This document shows, piece after piece, positions 41,630-49,456 of a stretch of DNA of 64,000 bases (within the stretch, counting starts at the first letter, position 1; each line of letters starts with the position of its first letter). Source of the DNA: Streptomyces spinosisporus (GTDB lineage: Bacteria; Actinomycetota; Actinomycetes; Streptomycetales; Streptomycetaceae); contig NZ_JALDAX010000001.1 of assembly GCF_022698145.1 (NCBI RefSeq), positions 1,138,036 to 1,202,035 of the forward strand, in the 5' to 3' direction. Position numbers and translations under genes: made by a program. The notes under the pieces were generated by a model, which was not told where the DNA came from, made no database searches, and saw only the letters and a list, made by a program, of their open reading frames with translations.

Positions 41630-42164
41630 CCTCGTCGAGGCCGACCGAGCCCATGCCGGGGAAGTAGGAGCCGTAGTCGGCGAGGCTCTCGGTGAAGACG
41701 TTGGGGCTGACCGCGTTGATGCGCCGCGGGGCGATCTCGATCGCGGCGGCGCGGACGAACGCCTCCAGCGCGCCGTTGGCCATGGAGGCGGCGCTGCCGG
41801 TGGGGATGGGCTCGCGCGCCAGGATGCCGGTGACGAGCGTGAACGAGCCGCGTTCGGCGATGTGCGCGAGCCCCTGGCGGACCAGTTCGATCTGGGCCAG
41901 CACCTTGCCGGTGAACGCGGCCCTGTAGTCCTCGGGCGTCATCTCTGGGAGGGGCTTGTAGGGCACGTCACCGGCGGCGCTCACGACCGCGTCCACCCGG
42001 CCGACCCGGCGGTACAGTTCGGCGGTCTGCGCCGGGTCGCTGATGTCGCAGCGCAGGTCGCCGGCGCTGCGGCCGACGGCGATCACGTCGTGGCCGCGGG
42101 CGGACAGTTCCTTGTGCACGGCCGTGCCGAGCGTGCCGGTGGCCCCGATCAGAAGAGTCTTCAT
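41568..42164 (-). CDS. Short-chain dehydrogenase/reductase
   Basis: A 198-residue SDR, short for the family. The cofactor motif is LIGATGTLGTAVHKEL (TGxxGxG-type, here GATGTLG), followed by Asp-60-like CDISDPAQ and VSAAGDV (the NAG position is altered). The usual YxxxK is not clear: SAASMANGALEAFVRAAA holds the position with Ser instead of Tyr, as in atypical SDRs close to the YwnB/SDR_a group. Substrate unknown. ATG 42164, divergent from a LysR regulator 70 bases away, which probably controls it. Confidence 0.85.
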   Translation of the reverse strand: MKTLLIGATGTLGTAVHKELSARGHDVIAVGRSAGDLRCDISDPAQTAELYRRVGRVDAVVSAAGDVPYKPLPEMTPEDYRAAFTGKVLAQIELVRQGLAHIAERGSFTLVTGILAREPIPTGSAASMANGALEAFVRAAAIEIAPRRINAVSPNVFTESLADYGSYFPGMGSVGLDEVTQAYVRSVEGGQTGQVYAL

Positions 42165-42200
42165 GCCTGCGACGCTAGAACCGGCAGGGCAGGGACGGAA

Positions 42201-42218
42201 ATGCCGATCGCCGGGCAT
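42201..42218. promoter_or_regulatory. LysR-type box between SDR and lysR
   Basis: ATGCCGATCGCCGGGCAT has ATGCC/GGCAT arms with an eight-base centre, 16 bases before the LysR start, the usual position of an autoregulatory LysR site. Confidence 0.55.
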
Positions 42219-42233
42219 TTATGCTTGACGGTC

Positions 42234-43109
42234 ATGAATGTGGAGCTGCGGCATCTGCGGGCCCTCGTCGCGATCGACGAGGAGCGCACCATCACCGACG
42301 CCGCGATCGCCCTGCACCTCAGCCAGCCCGCGCTCTCGCGCACCCTGGAGCAGCTGGAGAGCCGCCTCGGCGTCCGCCTGGTGGAGCGCACCACCCGGCG
42401 TCTCGCGCTGACCGGCGCCGGGCAGCGTCTGTCGGAGCACGCCCGGCGCATCCTCGGCCAGCTCGACGACGCCCTGTCCGAGGCGTCCGGCCGCAGCGGC
42501 CCGCGACCGCTGCGCCTCGCCTTCGCCTGGGCCGCACTCGGCCGGCACACCGTCCCCCTGCTGCGCGACTGGCGGGAACGCCACCCCGGGACCCCGGTCG
42601 AGGTGCGCCGCCTGGACGACCCCGAAGCGGCTCTGCGTCGCGGCGAGGCGGACGTGGCCTTCCTGCGCACCCGGCCCGCCGACGGCTCAGGGCTGACGTA
42701 CACCGCGCTGGCCCGGGAGCGGCGTGTGGCGGCGGTGCCCGAAGGCCACCGGCTCACCGAGCGCGACGCCGTCGCGTTGGCCGACCTGACCGGGGAGGTG
42801 GTCGCCCTGTGCACCACGGCCGCCACCACCGGCACCTACCTGTGGCCCGAGGGCCGAAGTCCCCGTACCGTGCGGGTTCCCGGCGTGGACGAGTGGCTCA
42901 CCGTCATCGCCACCGGCGAGGCCGTCGGCGTCACCGCCGAAGGCACCAGCCACCACCACCTCCACCCGGGCGTCCGCTACCTCCCGCTGACGGACGCGGC
43001 CCCCGTCACCGTCCACCTCGCCCGACCGGCCGTGCCGACACACGCGGCCACGGAGGCCTTCGTGGGGCTGGCGCAGGAGCATCTACGACGGGCCGACACG
43101 GCACGGTGA
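42234..43109 (+). CDS. LysR-family transcriptional regulator
   Basis: A 291-residue LysR protein. The N-terminal helix-turn-helix is LRHLRALVAIDEERTITDAAIALHLSQPALSRTLEQLE in outline (residues ~5-42), followed by the linker helix and a two-lobed effector domain (RPLRLAFAWAALGRHTVPLL; EADVAFLRTRP; EAVGVTAEGTSHH). ATG 42234. Divergent from the SDR gene, which is the likely target. The effector is unknown. Confidence 0.93.
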   Translation: MNVELRHLRALVAIDEERTITDAAIALHLSQPALSRTLEQLESRLGVRLVERTTRRLALTGAGQRLSEHARRILGQLDDALSEASGRSGPRPLRLAFAWAALGRHTVPLLRDWRERHPGTPVEVRRLDDPEAALRRGEADVAFLRTRPADGSGLTYTALARERRVAAVPEGHRLTERDAVALADLTGEVVALCTTAATTGTYLWPEGRSPRTVRVPGVDEWLTVIATGEAVGVTAEGTSHHHLHPGVRYLPLTDAAPVTVHLARPAVPTHAATEAFVGLAQEHLRRADTAR

Positions 43110-43179
43110 TGGGGTGCGAGGAGCGCCGGGGGCCGGCCCCAGACGCGGTACGGGTGCCACAGCGGCTGCGGTAGGGGTG

Positions 43180-44112
43180 TCACAGCGGCGTGGCCGCGTG
43201 CAGCACAAGCAGCAGCGTGTAGGCCGAGTTGGCGGAGAACATCGCCGACAGCACGGCCCCTGTCGCGGCCGTCCACAGGGCCAGCCCCACGGCGGTGGAG
43301 AGCGGCGGCCAGGTGCGCGCGGCGGGCGCCGGTGCGAGCAGGGCCGCGATCCGGCGCGGCAGCGGGCCGGGAGCGGCGAGCCCGGCCAGCGTCGGTGTCG
43401 GGGTGCCGCGCGAGACCAGGGCGGCCCTGCCGATCGCACGGGCCACCGTCCTGCGGCTGGCGACGGCCCGAGCCGCGTCCTCGTCCGCCCACCGCTCCGC
43501 CGCATAGACCACCGCGGTGCGCAGCGGCAGCAGGAACGGATTGGCGCGGGCGGCCAGTCGGACGAGCAGCAGATGCCGGTGGTGCCGGGCCGCGAGGTGG
43601 GCGCGCTCGTGCGCGAACAGGGCGCGGCGCTCCCGCGAGCCGAGGCAGTCGAGCATCCCCGTGGACACCACGACGCGGTCGCGCGGGCCGCCGGGCAGGG
43701 CATAGGCGTAGGGCCGGGGGTCCGGCAGAACCGCCACCCCGGTCGGCCGCAGACCGTCGAGCGCGCGGGTGGCCCGCCGCCGTACGACGCAGTGCCGCAG
43801 CACGGCGTGACCGCAGCTGACGACGACCGCGATCAGCGCGGGGATCGCCGCCCGGCCGGCGATCCCGTCCTGCGGCACGCTCTCGCGCACCTCGGGGTCG
43901 GACCAGGCGTCCGGCAGTGGATTGCCCGGCAGTTGAGCGGTACCGACCACCATCAGCAGCGCCAGGCACACCGTGCTGCACAGCGCCATGACGCACGAGA
44001 CGCCGGTCAGCAGCACGGTCGCGGTGCGTGGGTGCAGGCGTTGTTCGGCAAGGCGTGCGATCGGCCAGGCGCTCAGGGGCAGCACCAGGGGCAGGAAGAC
44101 GAAGATGCCCAT
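43180..44112 (-). CDS. M56-family membrane metallopeptidase (BlaR1/MecR1-like, without sensor domain)
   Basis: A 310-residue membrane protein with about four hydrophobic segments and the zinc motif HERAH (His168-Glu169...His172) in FAHERAHLAARHHRH, followed by the AAERWADEDAA segment that gives the third ligand. In the BlaR1/MecR1 systems this enzyme cuts the partner BlaI repressor; here there is no C-terminal penicillin-binding sensor, as is common in actinobacteria. ATG 44112. It follows the BlaI gene, but between them lie two tiny extra reading frames created by a triplicated 23-base junction. Confidence 0.9.
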   Translation of the reverse strand: MGIFVFLPLVLPLSAWPIARLAEQRLHPRTATVLLTGVSCVMALCSTVCLALLMVVGTAQLPGNPLPDAWSDPEVRESVPQDGIAGRAAIPALIAVVVSCGHAVLRHCVVRRRATRALDGLRPTGVAVLPDPRPYAYALPGGPRDRVVVSTGMLDCLGSRERRALFAHERAHLAARHHRHLLLVRLAARANPFLLPLRTAVVYAAERWADEDAARAVASRRTVARAIGRAALVSRGTPTPTLAGLAAPGPLPRRIAALLAPAPAARTWPPLSTAVGLALWTAATGAVLSAMFSANSAYTLLLVLHAATPL

Positions 44113-44120
44113 CCGTGTCA

Positions 44121-44135
44121 GACCTCGATGCCCAT
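44121..44135 (-). other. Five-codon minicistron MGIEV
   Basis: ATG GGC ATC GAG GTC then TGA (stop at 44118-44120), five bases after the stop of the preceding minicistron and five before the M56 start. Confidence 0.5.
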
Positions 44136-44143
44136 CCGTGTCA

Positions 44144-44158
44144 GTCCTCGATGCCCAT
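44144..44158 (-). other. Five-codon minicistron MGIED
   Basis: ATG GGC ATC GAG GAC then TGA (stop at 44141-44143), starting five bases after the blaI stop. It is a by-product of the 23-base triplication and may act in translational coupling. Confidence 0.5.
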
Positions 44159-44163
44159 CCGTG

Positions 44164-44604
44164 TCAGTCCTCGTCGCCCGCCTGGTCGAGCAGTTCGCGC
44201 AGCAGCTGCTCCTCGCCCTCCGGCAGCCGCGTGATGAAGCTCGCCAGCACCGCTCTGCGGTCCTGCTCGCTGTCCAGCACCCGGTGCATCTTCCAGGCCG
44301 CGAGCGCCGCCTCGTCCGCGGCGGGCTTCCAGAGGAACGACCGGCCCTCGCGGCGGCGGGTGACGGCGCCCTTGGCGAGGAGCCGGGCCAGTACCGTCAT
44401 CACGGTCGTGTACGCGAGATCGGCGGCCAGCCGGTCCTGGACCCAGCCCGCGGTCACCGGTCCCTCGGCCGTGTGCAGCGCGGCGAGCACCTGAGTCTCC
44501 AGAGCGCCCTGCGCCCGTCGCGGGCGACGCGGATCCGGCTCCACCACGCGGGGGTCTCCCTCCTGTTTCACCCTCGCCCCGTCCTTCGAGCCGAGGGAGC
44601 GCAC
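44164..44604 (-). CDS. BlaI/MecI/CopY-family repressor
   Basis: A 146-residue penicillinase-repressor-type winged helix protein: GALETQVLAALHTAEGPVTA, VQDRLAADLAYTTVMTVLARL (recognition helix) and VTRRREGRSFLWKP (wing), then a dimerisation helix ending LLDQAGDED. It is cleaved or released by the M56 protease encoded downstream. ATG 44604. A TACA-N4-TGTA-type operator lies 49 bases upstream, shared with the divergent terD gene, so it likely represses both its own operon and terD. Confidence 0.9.
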   Translation of the reverse strand: MRSLGSKDGARVKQEGDPRVVEPDPRRPRRAQGALETQVLAALHTAEGPVTAGWVQDRLAADLAYTTVMTVLARLLAKGAVTRRREGRSFLWKPAADEAALAAWKMHRVLDSEQDRRAVLASFITRLPEGEEQLLRELLDQAGDED

Positions 44605-44652
44605 ATCGTACAGAGCCGTCCGTGACGGCCCGTTCCCGCCGTACAGACTCTT

Positions 44653-44666
44653 CTACAGTGTTGTAG
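44653..44666. promoter_or_regulatory. BlaI-type operator between blaI and terD
   Basis: CTACAGTGTTGTAG is a 5-4-5 palindrome matching the TACA...TGTA sites bound by BlaI/MecI repressors. It is 56 bases before the terD start and 49 before blaI. Confidence 0.8.
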
Positions 44667-44721
44667 ATTCTAGCTTGGGTTCGCGGTGCGGACCCGAAAC
44701 GACGCAACGGAGGGGCGAGTC

Positions 44722-45297
44722 ATGGGTGTTTCCCTGTCCAAGGGCGGCAACGTCTCACTGAGCAAGGAGGCGCCGGGGCTGTCCGCCGTCCTGGTGGGCC
44801 TCGGGTGGGACGTGCGGACCACCACCGGCGCCGACTTCGACCTCGACGCCTCCGCGCTGCTGCTGGACGCCTCGGGCAAGGTCGTCTCCGACCAGCACTT
44901 CGTCTTCTACAACAACCTGAAGAGCCCGGACGGTTCGGTCGAGCACACCGGCGACAACCTCACCGGCGAGGGCGAGGGCGACGACGAGAGCATCAAGGTC
45001 GACCTGGCGGCCGTGCCCGCGAACGTCGACAAGATCGTCTTCCCGGTGTCGATCCACGACGCGGACGCGCGCGGCCAGAGTTTCGGCCAGGTGCGCAACG
45101 CCTTCATCCGCGTCGTCAACCAGGCCGGTGGCGCCGAACTCGCGCGCTACGACCTGTCGGAGGACGCCTCGTCCGAGACGGCGATGGTCTTCGGCGAGCT
45201 GTACCGCAACGGCGCAGAGTGGAAGTTCCGCGCGGTGGGCCAGGGTTACGCCTCCGGCCTGGCCGGCATCGCCTCCGACTTCGGGGTCAACGTCTGA
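44722..45297 (+). CDS. TerD-family tellurium-resistance/stress protein
   Basis: A 191-residue TerD protein, full length: [19 protein letters not shown] at the start, the calcium-binding [12 protein letters not shown] and the later [19 protein letters not shown] and [20 protein letters not shown] segments. TerD proteins bind Ca2+ and take part in stress, tellurite and developmental responses. ATG 44722 after GGAGGGGCGAG. It is divergent from blaI, with the BlaI-type operator between them. A membrane protein gene follows 26 bases later. Confidence 0.95.
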   Translation: MGVSLSKGGNVSLSKEAPGLSAVLVGLGWDVRTTTGADFDLDASALLLDASGKVVSDQHFVFYNNLKSPDGSVEHTGDNLTGEGEGDDESIKVDLAAVPANVDKIVFPVSIHDADARGQSFGQVRNAFIRVVNQAGGAELARYDLSEDASSETAMVFGELYRNGAEWKFRAVGQGYASGLAGIASDFGVNV

Positions 45298-45323
45298 GCG
45301 GAGCACGCACTTTGGGGGTCGGC

Positions 45324-45920
45324 GTGAGCGACGTGTCCAGTCCTTCCGCGCGGGACCGAGCGGACTTCGAGCGCGTGCTGCGCCGGGCGCTGGACACCCC
45401 GGACATCCGGTCCGCGCTGCACGCCGACCCCACGGGCCGGGCGGCGAAGCGGCTGCGGGAGTGGGCCCTGGAGGCGGCCGACGAGATCGGGGCCGCCGCC
45501 GACGAGGAGTACCGGGCGTACCGCGAGGCGCGCGACCGGCGGCCCCGGGGCCGGTTCCCCGTGGTCGACGGCACGGTGGCGCCGCTGCTCCTGGTGCTCA
45601 CCCCCCTGGTCGCCACCCTGTCCGCGGCCGTACTGCTGCTCGTCGGGTATGCGCTGCGCCTCGCCTCCGTGGCCGCGGACTTCGCCACCTCGGCCGTGAT
45701 CGCCGGCTGGGTCCTCGCGGGGATCGCCGCGGTGACCGCGCTCACCGGCCTCGGCGTACTGCTGCGGGCCGCACTGCGCGGTGGCGACGGGACACCGGAG
45801 GAGCGGCCCGGGACCACGCCGGACGTGCAGCGGGCGAGGGACCGTTGGCAGCAGGCACTGCTGGAGCGGGGCGTCCTGCCCTACCTGCGCCACCGTCTGC
45901 CGGAAGCGCTCGCCCCGTAG
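45324..45920 (+). CDS. Two-helix membrane protein of unknown function
   Basis: A 198-residue protein starting at GTG 45324 after a GGGGG ribosome site. The first ~85 residues are charged and helical (RADFERVLRRALDTPDIRSAL), followed by two membrane segments (VAPLLLVLTPLVATLSAAVL and AVIAGWVLAGIAAVTALTGL) and a charged tail with RDRWQQALLERGVLPYLR. This organisation is common for uncharacterised Streptomyces proteins. It follows terD closely, so may share its promoter. No function assigned. Confidence 0.75.
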   Translation: MSDVSSPSARDRADFERVLRRALDTPDIRSALHADPTGRAAKRLREWALEAADEIGAAADEEYRAYREARDRRPRGRFPVVDGTVAPLLLVLTPLVATLSAAVLLLVGYALRLASVAADFATSAVIAGWVLAGIAAVTALTGLGVLLRAALRGGDGTPEERPGTTPDVQRARDRWQQALLERGVLPYLRHRLPEALAP

Positions 45921-45984
45921 AGCGGCACGGCGCGGGCCGATACGCGGTTGCCGCTGAGTGATCGGCCGCTCTACGGTCGGTCCC

Positions 45985-46677
45985 ATGGCGGATGACGAAG
46001 TCACACGTGCGGCACGGCTGCTGGACGCCCAGGACAAGGCCGCACGGCTGTTCGCGGAGATCGACAGGCGCGGGCTGGTCGCGCCGGGCGAGGGGGAGCG
46101 TGCGGTCAGCGACCGGGTGCGCGACCTGGCGAACGAGATGTTCGGCACGACCCGGCACTGGCACAAGCGGATCGTGCGCTCGGGGCCGAACACCCTCATG
46201 CCGTACCGCGAGAACCCGCCGGACCGCGTGATCGGCACGGACGACATCGTGTTCGCCGACTTCGGCCCGATCTTCGAGGAGTACGAGGCCGACTTCGGCC
46301 GTACCTTCGTCCTGGGCGGCGACCCGGTCAAGCGGCGGCTGCGCGACGACCTGCCGAAGGTCTTCGCCGCCGGGAAGCGGTACTTCGAGGACCACCCGGA
46401 CATCACCGGGAAGCAGCTGTACGCCGAGGTGGAGCGGCTGGCGGCCGACCGCGGGTGGCAGCTCGGGGGCTGGCACGCCGGACACCTGGTCGGCGAGTTC
46501 CCGCACGAGACGATCGACGGCGCCGACATCGAGGCGTACATCGCCCCCGCCAACGACACCCCGCTGCGCCGCACGGACAAGGCGGGCCGCCGCTGCCACT
46601 GGATCCTGGAGATCCATCTCATCGACCGGGACCGGGAGTTCGGCGGCTTCCATGAGGAGCTGCTCACACTCGGCTGA
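45985..46677 (+). CDS. M24-family metallopeptidase-like protein
   Basis: A 230-residue pita-bread-fold protein of the Xaa-Pro aminopeptidase/M24 group without the usual N-terminal domain. Metal ligands can be proposed as Asp92 (FADFGPIF) and Asp103 (YEADFGRTF), His167 (HAGHLVGEFPH) and Glu209 (WILEIHLID). It may cleave X-Pro peptides or act as a non-peptidase. ATG 45985. A DUF1772 gene follows 16 bases later on the same strand. Confidence 0.85.
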   Translation: MADDEVTRAARLLDAQDKAARLFAEIDRRGLVAPGEGERAVSDRVRDLANEMFGTTRHWHKRIVRSGPNTLMPYRENPPDRVIGTDDIVFADFGPIFEEYEADFGRTFVLGGDPVKRRLRDDLPKVFAAGKRYFEDHPDITGKQLYAEVERLAADRGWQLGGWHAGHLVGEFPHETIDGADIEAYIAPANDTPLRRTDKAGRRCHWILEIHLIDRDREFGGFHEELLTLG

Positions 46678-46693
46678 CGAGGTGGAGGCCACG

Positions 46694-47185
46694 ATGACGA
46701 ACCCCGTTCCGGTGAAAATCCTGCGGTACACCGCTCTGCTGGGCAGCGGCATGCTCGCCGGCGTCGCGCTCACCGTGCTCTTCCTGGAACTGGCCCTGCG
46801 GGACCTGAACGGCCCCGAGTACGTCCGGGTCCGGCAGGCCGAGTACGCCCCCTTCACCTGGTTCATCGGTGTCCTGTTGGTGCCGACGTTCGTCGCCGTG
46901 CTCCTCCTCACCCTCCGGGCGCGCAGCGAGCGCACCCCCGAACTGCCCCTGCTGGCCTGGGCGTTCGGGCTGATCCTGGTGGCCCTCGTGGTCTCGCTCG
47001 TGGTCAACGGACCCATCAACGTGGAGCAGACGGACTGGAGCGTCACGTCCCCGCCCGGTGACTGGGCGAGCGTCCGCGACCGCTGGCAGATCGCCCACGC
47101 CGTACGCACCGTCGCCCTGGTCCTCGCCTTCGGCTGCCTGAGCGCGGCGGCTCTCGACCGCCGGCCCAGGCCTCCGCGTGCGTGA
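46694..47185 (+). CDS. DUF1772-like four-helix membrane protein
   Basis: A 163-residue membrane protein with four segments; FLELALRDLNGPEYVRVRQAE, NGPINVEQTDW and DRWQIAHAVRTVALVLAF match the layout of DUF1772 (anthrone-oxygenase-like fold) proteins, in which the N-P-I-N and W-x-x-x-H residues are conserved. ATG 46694 after GGTGGAGG. Function of the family in bacteria is not established. Probably co-transcribed with the peptidase gene. Confidence 0.75.
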   Translation: MTNPVPVKILRYTALLGSGMLAGVALTVLFLELALRDLNGPEYVRVRQAEYAPFTWFIGVLLVPTFVAVLLLTLRARSERTPELPLLAWAFGLILVALVVSLVVNGPINVEQTDWSVTSPPGDWASVRDRWQIAHAVRTVALVLAFGCLSAAALDRRPRPPRA

Positions 47186-47274
47186 GGGCACCGTGGGCGC
47201 GGGGGCATCACCGCAGGTGAACCATGACGGGCGCTGCTTGACACCCTTTTCCCGGCGGCCCTAGCGTCCACGCC

Positions 47275-47781
47275 ATGAGTGAGCCGTCGACCACCCCCGG
47301 TGAAGGTTTCCACCCCCATCTCGGTGCTGCGGACGAAGCACCGGCAGCCCCCTTGCGCACGCGGCTTCACCACATCCGCGCCGACGCGCTCGACGGCGAC
47401 ACCGCCCAGAGCGGCGGCATGCGCAGATTCGCGGCGATCAGCGGGAAGACGGTCGGGTCGCAGAAGCTGTGGATGGGCCAGACCCATGTCGCCCCCTCCA
47501 CAGCCTCCTCCGACCACCACCACGGCGAGTCCGAGACCGCCATCCATGTGGTCAGCGGCCACCCCGAGTTCGTCTTCGTGGACGACTCCGGCCCGCAGCC
47601 GGAAGAGGTACGGCTGCGCACCGCGCCCGGCGACTACGTCTTCGTCCCGCCGTTCGTGCCGCACCGCGAGGAGAACCCGGATCCCGACGAGGAAGCCGTC
47701 GTCGTCATCGCCCGCAGCACCCAGGAGGCGATCGTGGTCAACCTCCCGCATCTGTACGCGTACAAGCCCGAGGGCGTCTGA
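47275..47781 (+). CDS. Cupin-domain protein
   Basis: A 168-residue single-domain cupin. Metal-binding motif 1 is present (SSDHHHGESETAIHVVSGHPEFVF, three His and a Glu) and motif 2 is GDYVFVPPFVPHREENP with its His. Such proteins bind a metal ion and act as oxygenases, isomerases or sensors. ATG 47275. The next feature downstream is a structured RNA candidate. No specific reaction can be assigned. Confidence 0.85.
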   Translation: MSEPSTTPGEGFHPHLGAADEAPAAPLRTRLHHIRADALDGDTAQSGGMRRFAAISGKTVGSQKLWMGQTHVAPSTASSDHHHGESETAIHVVSGHPEFVFVDDSGPQPEEVRLRTAPGDYVFVPPFVPHREENPDPDEEAVVVIARSTQEAIVVNLPHLYAYKPEGV

Positions 47782-47826
47782 CCATCAGCCCGCCCGTACG
47801 GGCGCCGAGCACAGTCATACATACGC

Positions 47827-47832
47827 TAAGAT
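47827..47832 (+). promoter_or_regulatory. -10 box of the structured RNA candidate
   Basis: TAAGAT lies eight bases before G47840, where the folded part begins; no good -35 box is seen. Confidence 0.4.
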
Positions 47833-47839
47833 CGTTCAC

Positions 47840-47990
47840 GAGCCGGTCACCGCAACCGCGGTTGCCTGGTACTGCGTTGGTGGTCCAAGGAAAGACGTCC
47901 CGCTTCCTGCGGGGAGATGCAGGTGCAAGGCCTGCCCGGCGCTCAAGAATGAGGCCCGTTCACGCGTACTGCGTGAACGGGCCTTATCTG
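47840..47990 (+). ncRNA. Candidate structured RNA, tRNA-like fold plus terminator
   Basis: The 213-base gap between the cupin gene and the convergent SPFH gene folds strongly. GAGCCGG (47840-47846) closes with CCGGCGCTC (47936-47944, one bulge). Inside are hairpins ACCGC/GCGGT (47849-47862), TTGG/CCAA (47877-47888), CCCGC/GCGGG (47899-47913) and GCAGG/CCTGC (47919-47935). The last has a five-pair stem and a seven-base loop TGCAAGG and abuts the closing stem, just like a tRNA T arm against its acceptor, while the third resembles a long variable arm. A terminator follows. It does not fit a normal tRNA (no proper anticodon arm, no CCA) nor a riboswitch that I know. It has its own -10 box. Confidence 0.6.
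47952..47990. terminator. 14-bp perfect hairpin with T-rich tail
   Basis: AGGCCCGTTCACGC (47952-47965) pairs with GCGTGAACGGGCCT (47971-47984) around GTACT, then TATCTGTT. It ends the RNA on the plus strand and, read the other way, follows the SPFH gene stop by ten bases. Confidence 0.9.
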
Positions 47991-47994
47991 TTGG

Positions 47995-49191
47995 CTAGTC
48001 CACGTCCACCGGGCCGTCGTCCGCCTTGCGGTCCTTGCCCGAGCGGAGCTGCAACAGCCCGTTGCCGGCAGTGCCGTTGCCCTCCTCGGGGCGGCGTTGG
48101 TCGGTCGCGTCCTGGCCGTTGAGGTTCGCCCGGACCGAGTCGAGGATCGTCAGGCCCTGCGAGACCAGTCCCGCGGCGATCTCGCCCAGGCCGTCCGCGC
48201 CGTTGAGGACGTTGACGTTGGCGCCGGACAGACCGCCCGCGGCCTCCTTCACGATCTGCGGCAGCTGGTCGATCAGCATGCGGTCGAGCGCGACCCGGTC
48301 GTAGGAGGCGGCCGCCTCGGCCTGGATCTTCATGCGCTGGGCCTCGGCGGCGGCGAGGACCCTGACCCGCTCGGCCTCCGCCTCGGCCGGTTTCACGACC
48401 TCGGCCACCAGCTGCTGCTGACGCAACTTCGCCTGCCGCTGGGCCAGTTCGGTCTGCGCCGCGAGCACCTCCTGCTGGGCGTGGGCCTGCGCGAGCGGTC
48501 CGGCCTGCGCCGCCTGCGCCTGCGCGCGGTCCACCTCGGCGGAGTACTCCGCCTTGACGATGGCCGTCTGCCGGGCGTACTCGGCCTGCTTGCGGTCCGC
48601 CTCCTGCTGCGCCTCCGCCGCCGTCTGCGTGGCCTGCGCCTGCGCGATCTGGGCCTGCCGCTGGATCGCCGCCCGGTGCGGCTGCGACATGGCGTCGATG
48701 TACCCGGCGTCGCCGTCGTCGATGGACTGGATCTGCAGCGAGTCCACGATCAGACCGATCTTCGCCATCTCGGTCTTGGAGGTGTCCAGCACCTCCGCGG
48801 CCAGCTTCTGCCGCTCGGTGACGATCTCCTCGACCGTCATCGAGCCGATGATGGCGCGCAGATGACCGGCGAAGATGCGCCCGGTCAGCACCGACATCTG
48901 GTCCTGGTCGGAGAGGAAGCGCTGGCCCGCGTTGATGATGCTCTCGGTGTCGTTGCCGACCTTGAAGGCGATGACCGCGCGCACGCTCAGCGCGATGCCC
49001 TGCCGGGTCACACAGGTCTCCGTGACCTCGGACTCGTTCATCGACAGGGTCAGGAAGCGGGTCTTGCGGAAGAACGGGAGCACGAACTTGCCGTGCCCCG
49101 TCACCACTCGGAACGGCGCGCCCCCCAGTCCCCGCCGGCCCCCCGAGATCAGCATCGCCTCGTCGGGAGCGGGAACGCGGTATCCGAACAT
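47995..49191 (-). CDS. SPFH/flotillin-like membrane-scaffold protein
   Basis: A 398-residue flotillin-like protein. The SPFH domain spans about residues 20-170 (FLTLSMNESEVTETCVTRQG, GRIFAGHLRAIIGSMTVEEI), then a long Ala/Gln/Glu coiled coil (QAQATQTAAEAQQEADRKQA and similar) to about 330, then a C-terminal tail. The N-terminus (MFGYRVPAPDEAMLISGGRR) lacks a clear membrane helix. Such proteins assemble into membrane microdomains. ATG 49191 after GAGGAG. The small NfeD-like gene 13 bases upstream is the usual partner. Confidence 0.9.
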   Translation of the reverse strand: MFGYRVPAPDEAMLISGGRRGLGGAPFRVVTGHGKFVLPFFRKTRFLTLSMNESEVTETCVTRQGIALSVRAVIAFKVGNDTESIINAGQRFLSDQDQMSVLTGRIFAGHLRAIIGSMTVEEIVTERQKLAAEVLDTSKTEMAKIGLIVDSLQIQSIDDGDAGYIDAMSQPHRAAIQRQAQIAQAQATQTAAEAQQEADRKQAEYARQTAIVKAEYSAEVDRAQAQAAQAGPLAQAHAQQEVLAAQTELAQRQAKLRQQQLVAEVVKPAEAEAERVRVLAAAEAQRMKIQAEAAASYDRVALDRMLIDQLPQIVKEAAGGLSGANVNVLNGADGLGEIAAGLVSQGLTILDSVRANLNGQDATDQRRPEEGNGTAGNGLLQLRSGKDRKADDGPVDVD

Positions 49192-49204
49192 GTTGTTGTA
49201 CTCC

Positions 49205-49456
49205 TCAGTCTGCGCCGGCGGTGTCACCGCCGAGCGCGTCCAATGGATCCGCCCACTCGATGACGCCGACCTCCCGGCATCCGCGCGACTCGATCACGAG
49301 CACCGTCGCCCCCGTGGGCAGTGGTTCTTCGGACCAGGCGAGGAAGGTTTCGGAGCCGCCCCTGACCCGCACGAGAACTTCACCCGGGCCCGCGGATCCG
49401 CGCGTTCCGATGAGTACCTTGCCCGTGCAGCCGATCACGGCTTCGTCCTGCGGCAT
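49205..49456 (-). CDS. Short NfeD-like OB-fold protein, partner of the flotillin
   Basis: An 83-residue soluble beta-rich protein: VIGCTGKVLIGTRGSAGPGE, VLVRVRGGSETFLAWSEEPL and GATVLVIESRGCREVGVIEW match the OB-fold core of NfeD proteins, without the membrane part. ATG 49456. It is the first gene of a two-gene unit with the SPFH gene, the conserved pairing of NfeD and flotillin. Role: probably supports assembly of the flotillin complex. Confidence 0.75.
   Translation of the reverse strand: MPQDEAVIGCTGKVLIGTRGSAGPGEVLVRVRGGSETFLAWSEEPLPTGATVLVIESRGCREVGVIEWADPLDALGGDTAGAD

Larger units (their letters stand above)
44104..44172. repeat. 23-bp unit repeated three times across the blaI/M56 junction
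   Basis: GATGCCCATCCGTGTCAGNCCTC occurs at 44104-44126, 44127-44149 and 44150-44172 (one base differs in the first copy). On the minus strand each unit carries a TGA stop, the spacer CACGG and an ATG GGC ATC start, so the blaI stop and the M56 start have been copied twice. Confidence 0.95.

Noticed and set aside
44104..44172. Short CRISPR-like repeat
   Set aside because: Three directly adjacent copies with no spacers; it is a tandem duplication of a gene junction.
47840..47944. Cobalamin riboswitch
   Set aside because: GGTGCAAGGCC superficially resembles the B12 leader, but the B12 box and the CCGCCACTG-type core are absent, and the next gene is convergent, with a terminator between.
47279..47998. 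Protein reading through the structured RNA region
   Set aside because: The frame is out of phase with the cupin gene and continues through a terminator hairpin.
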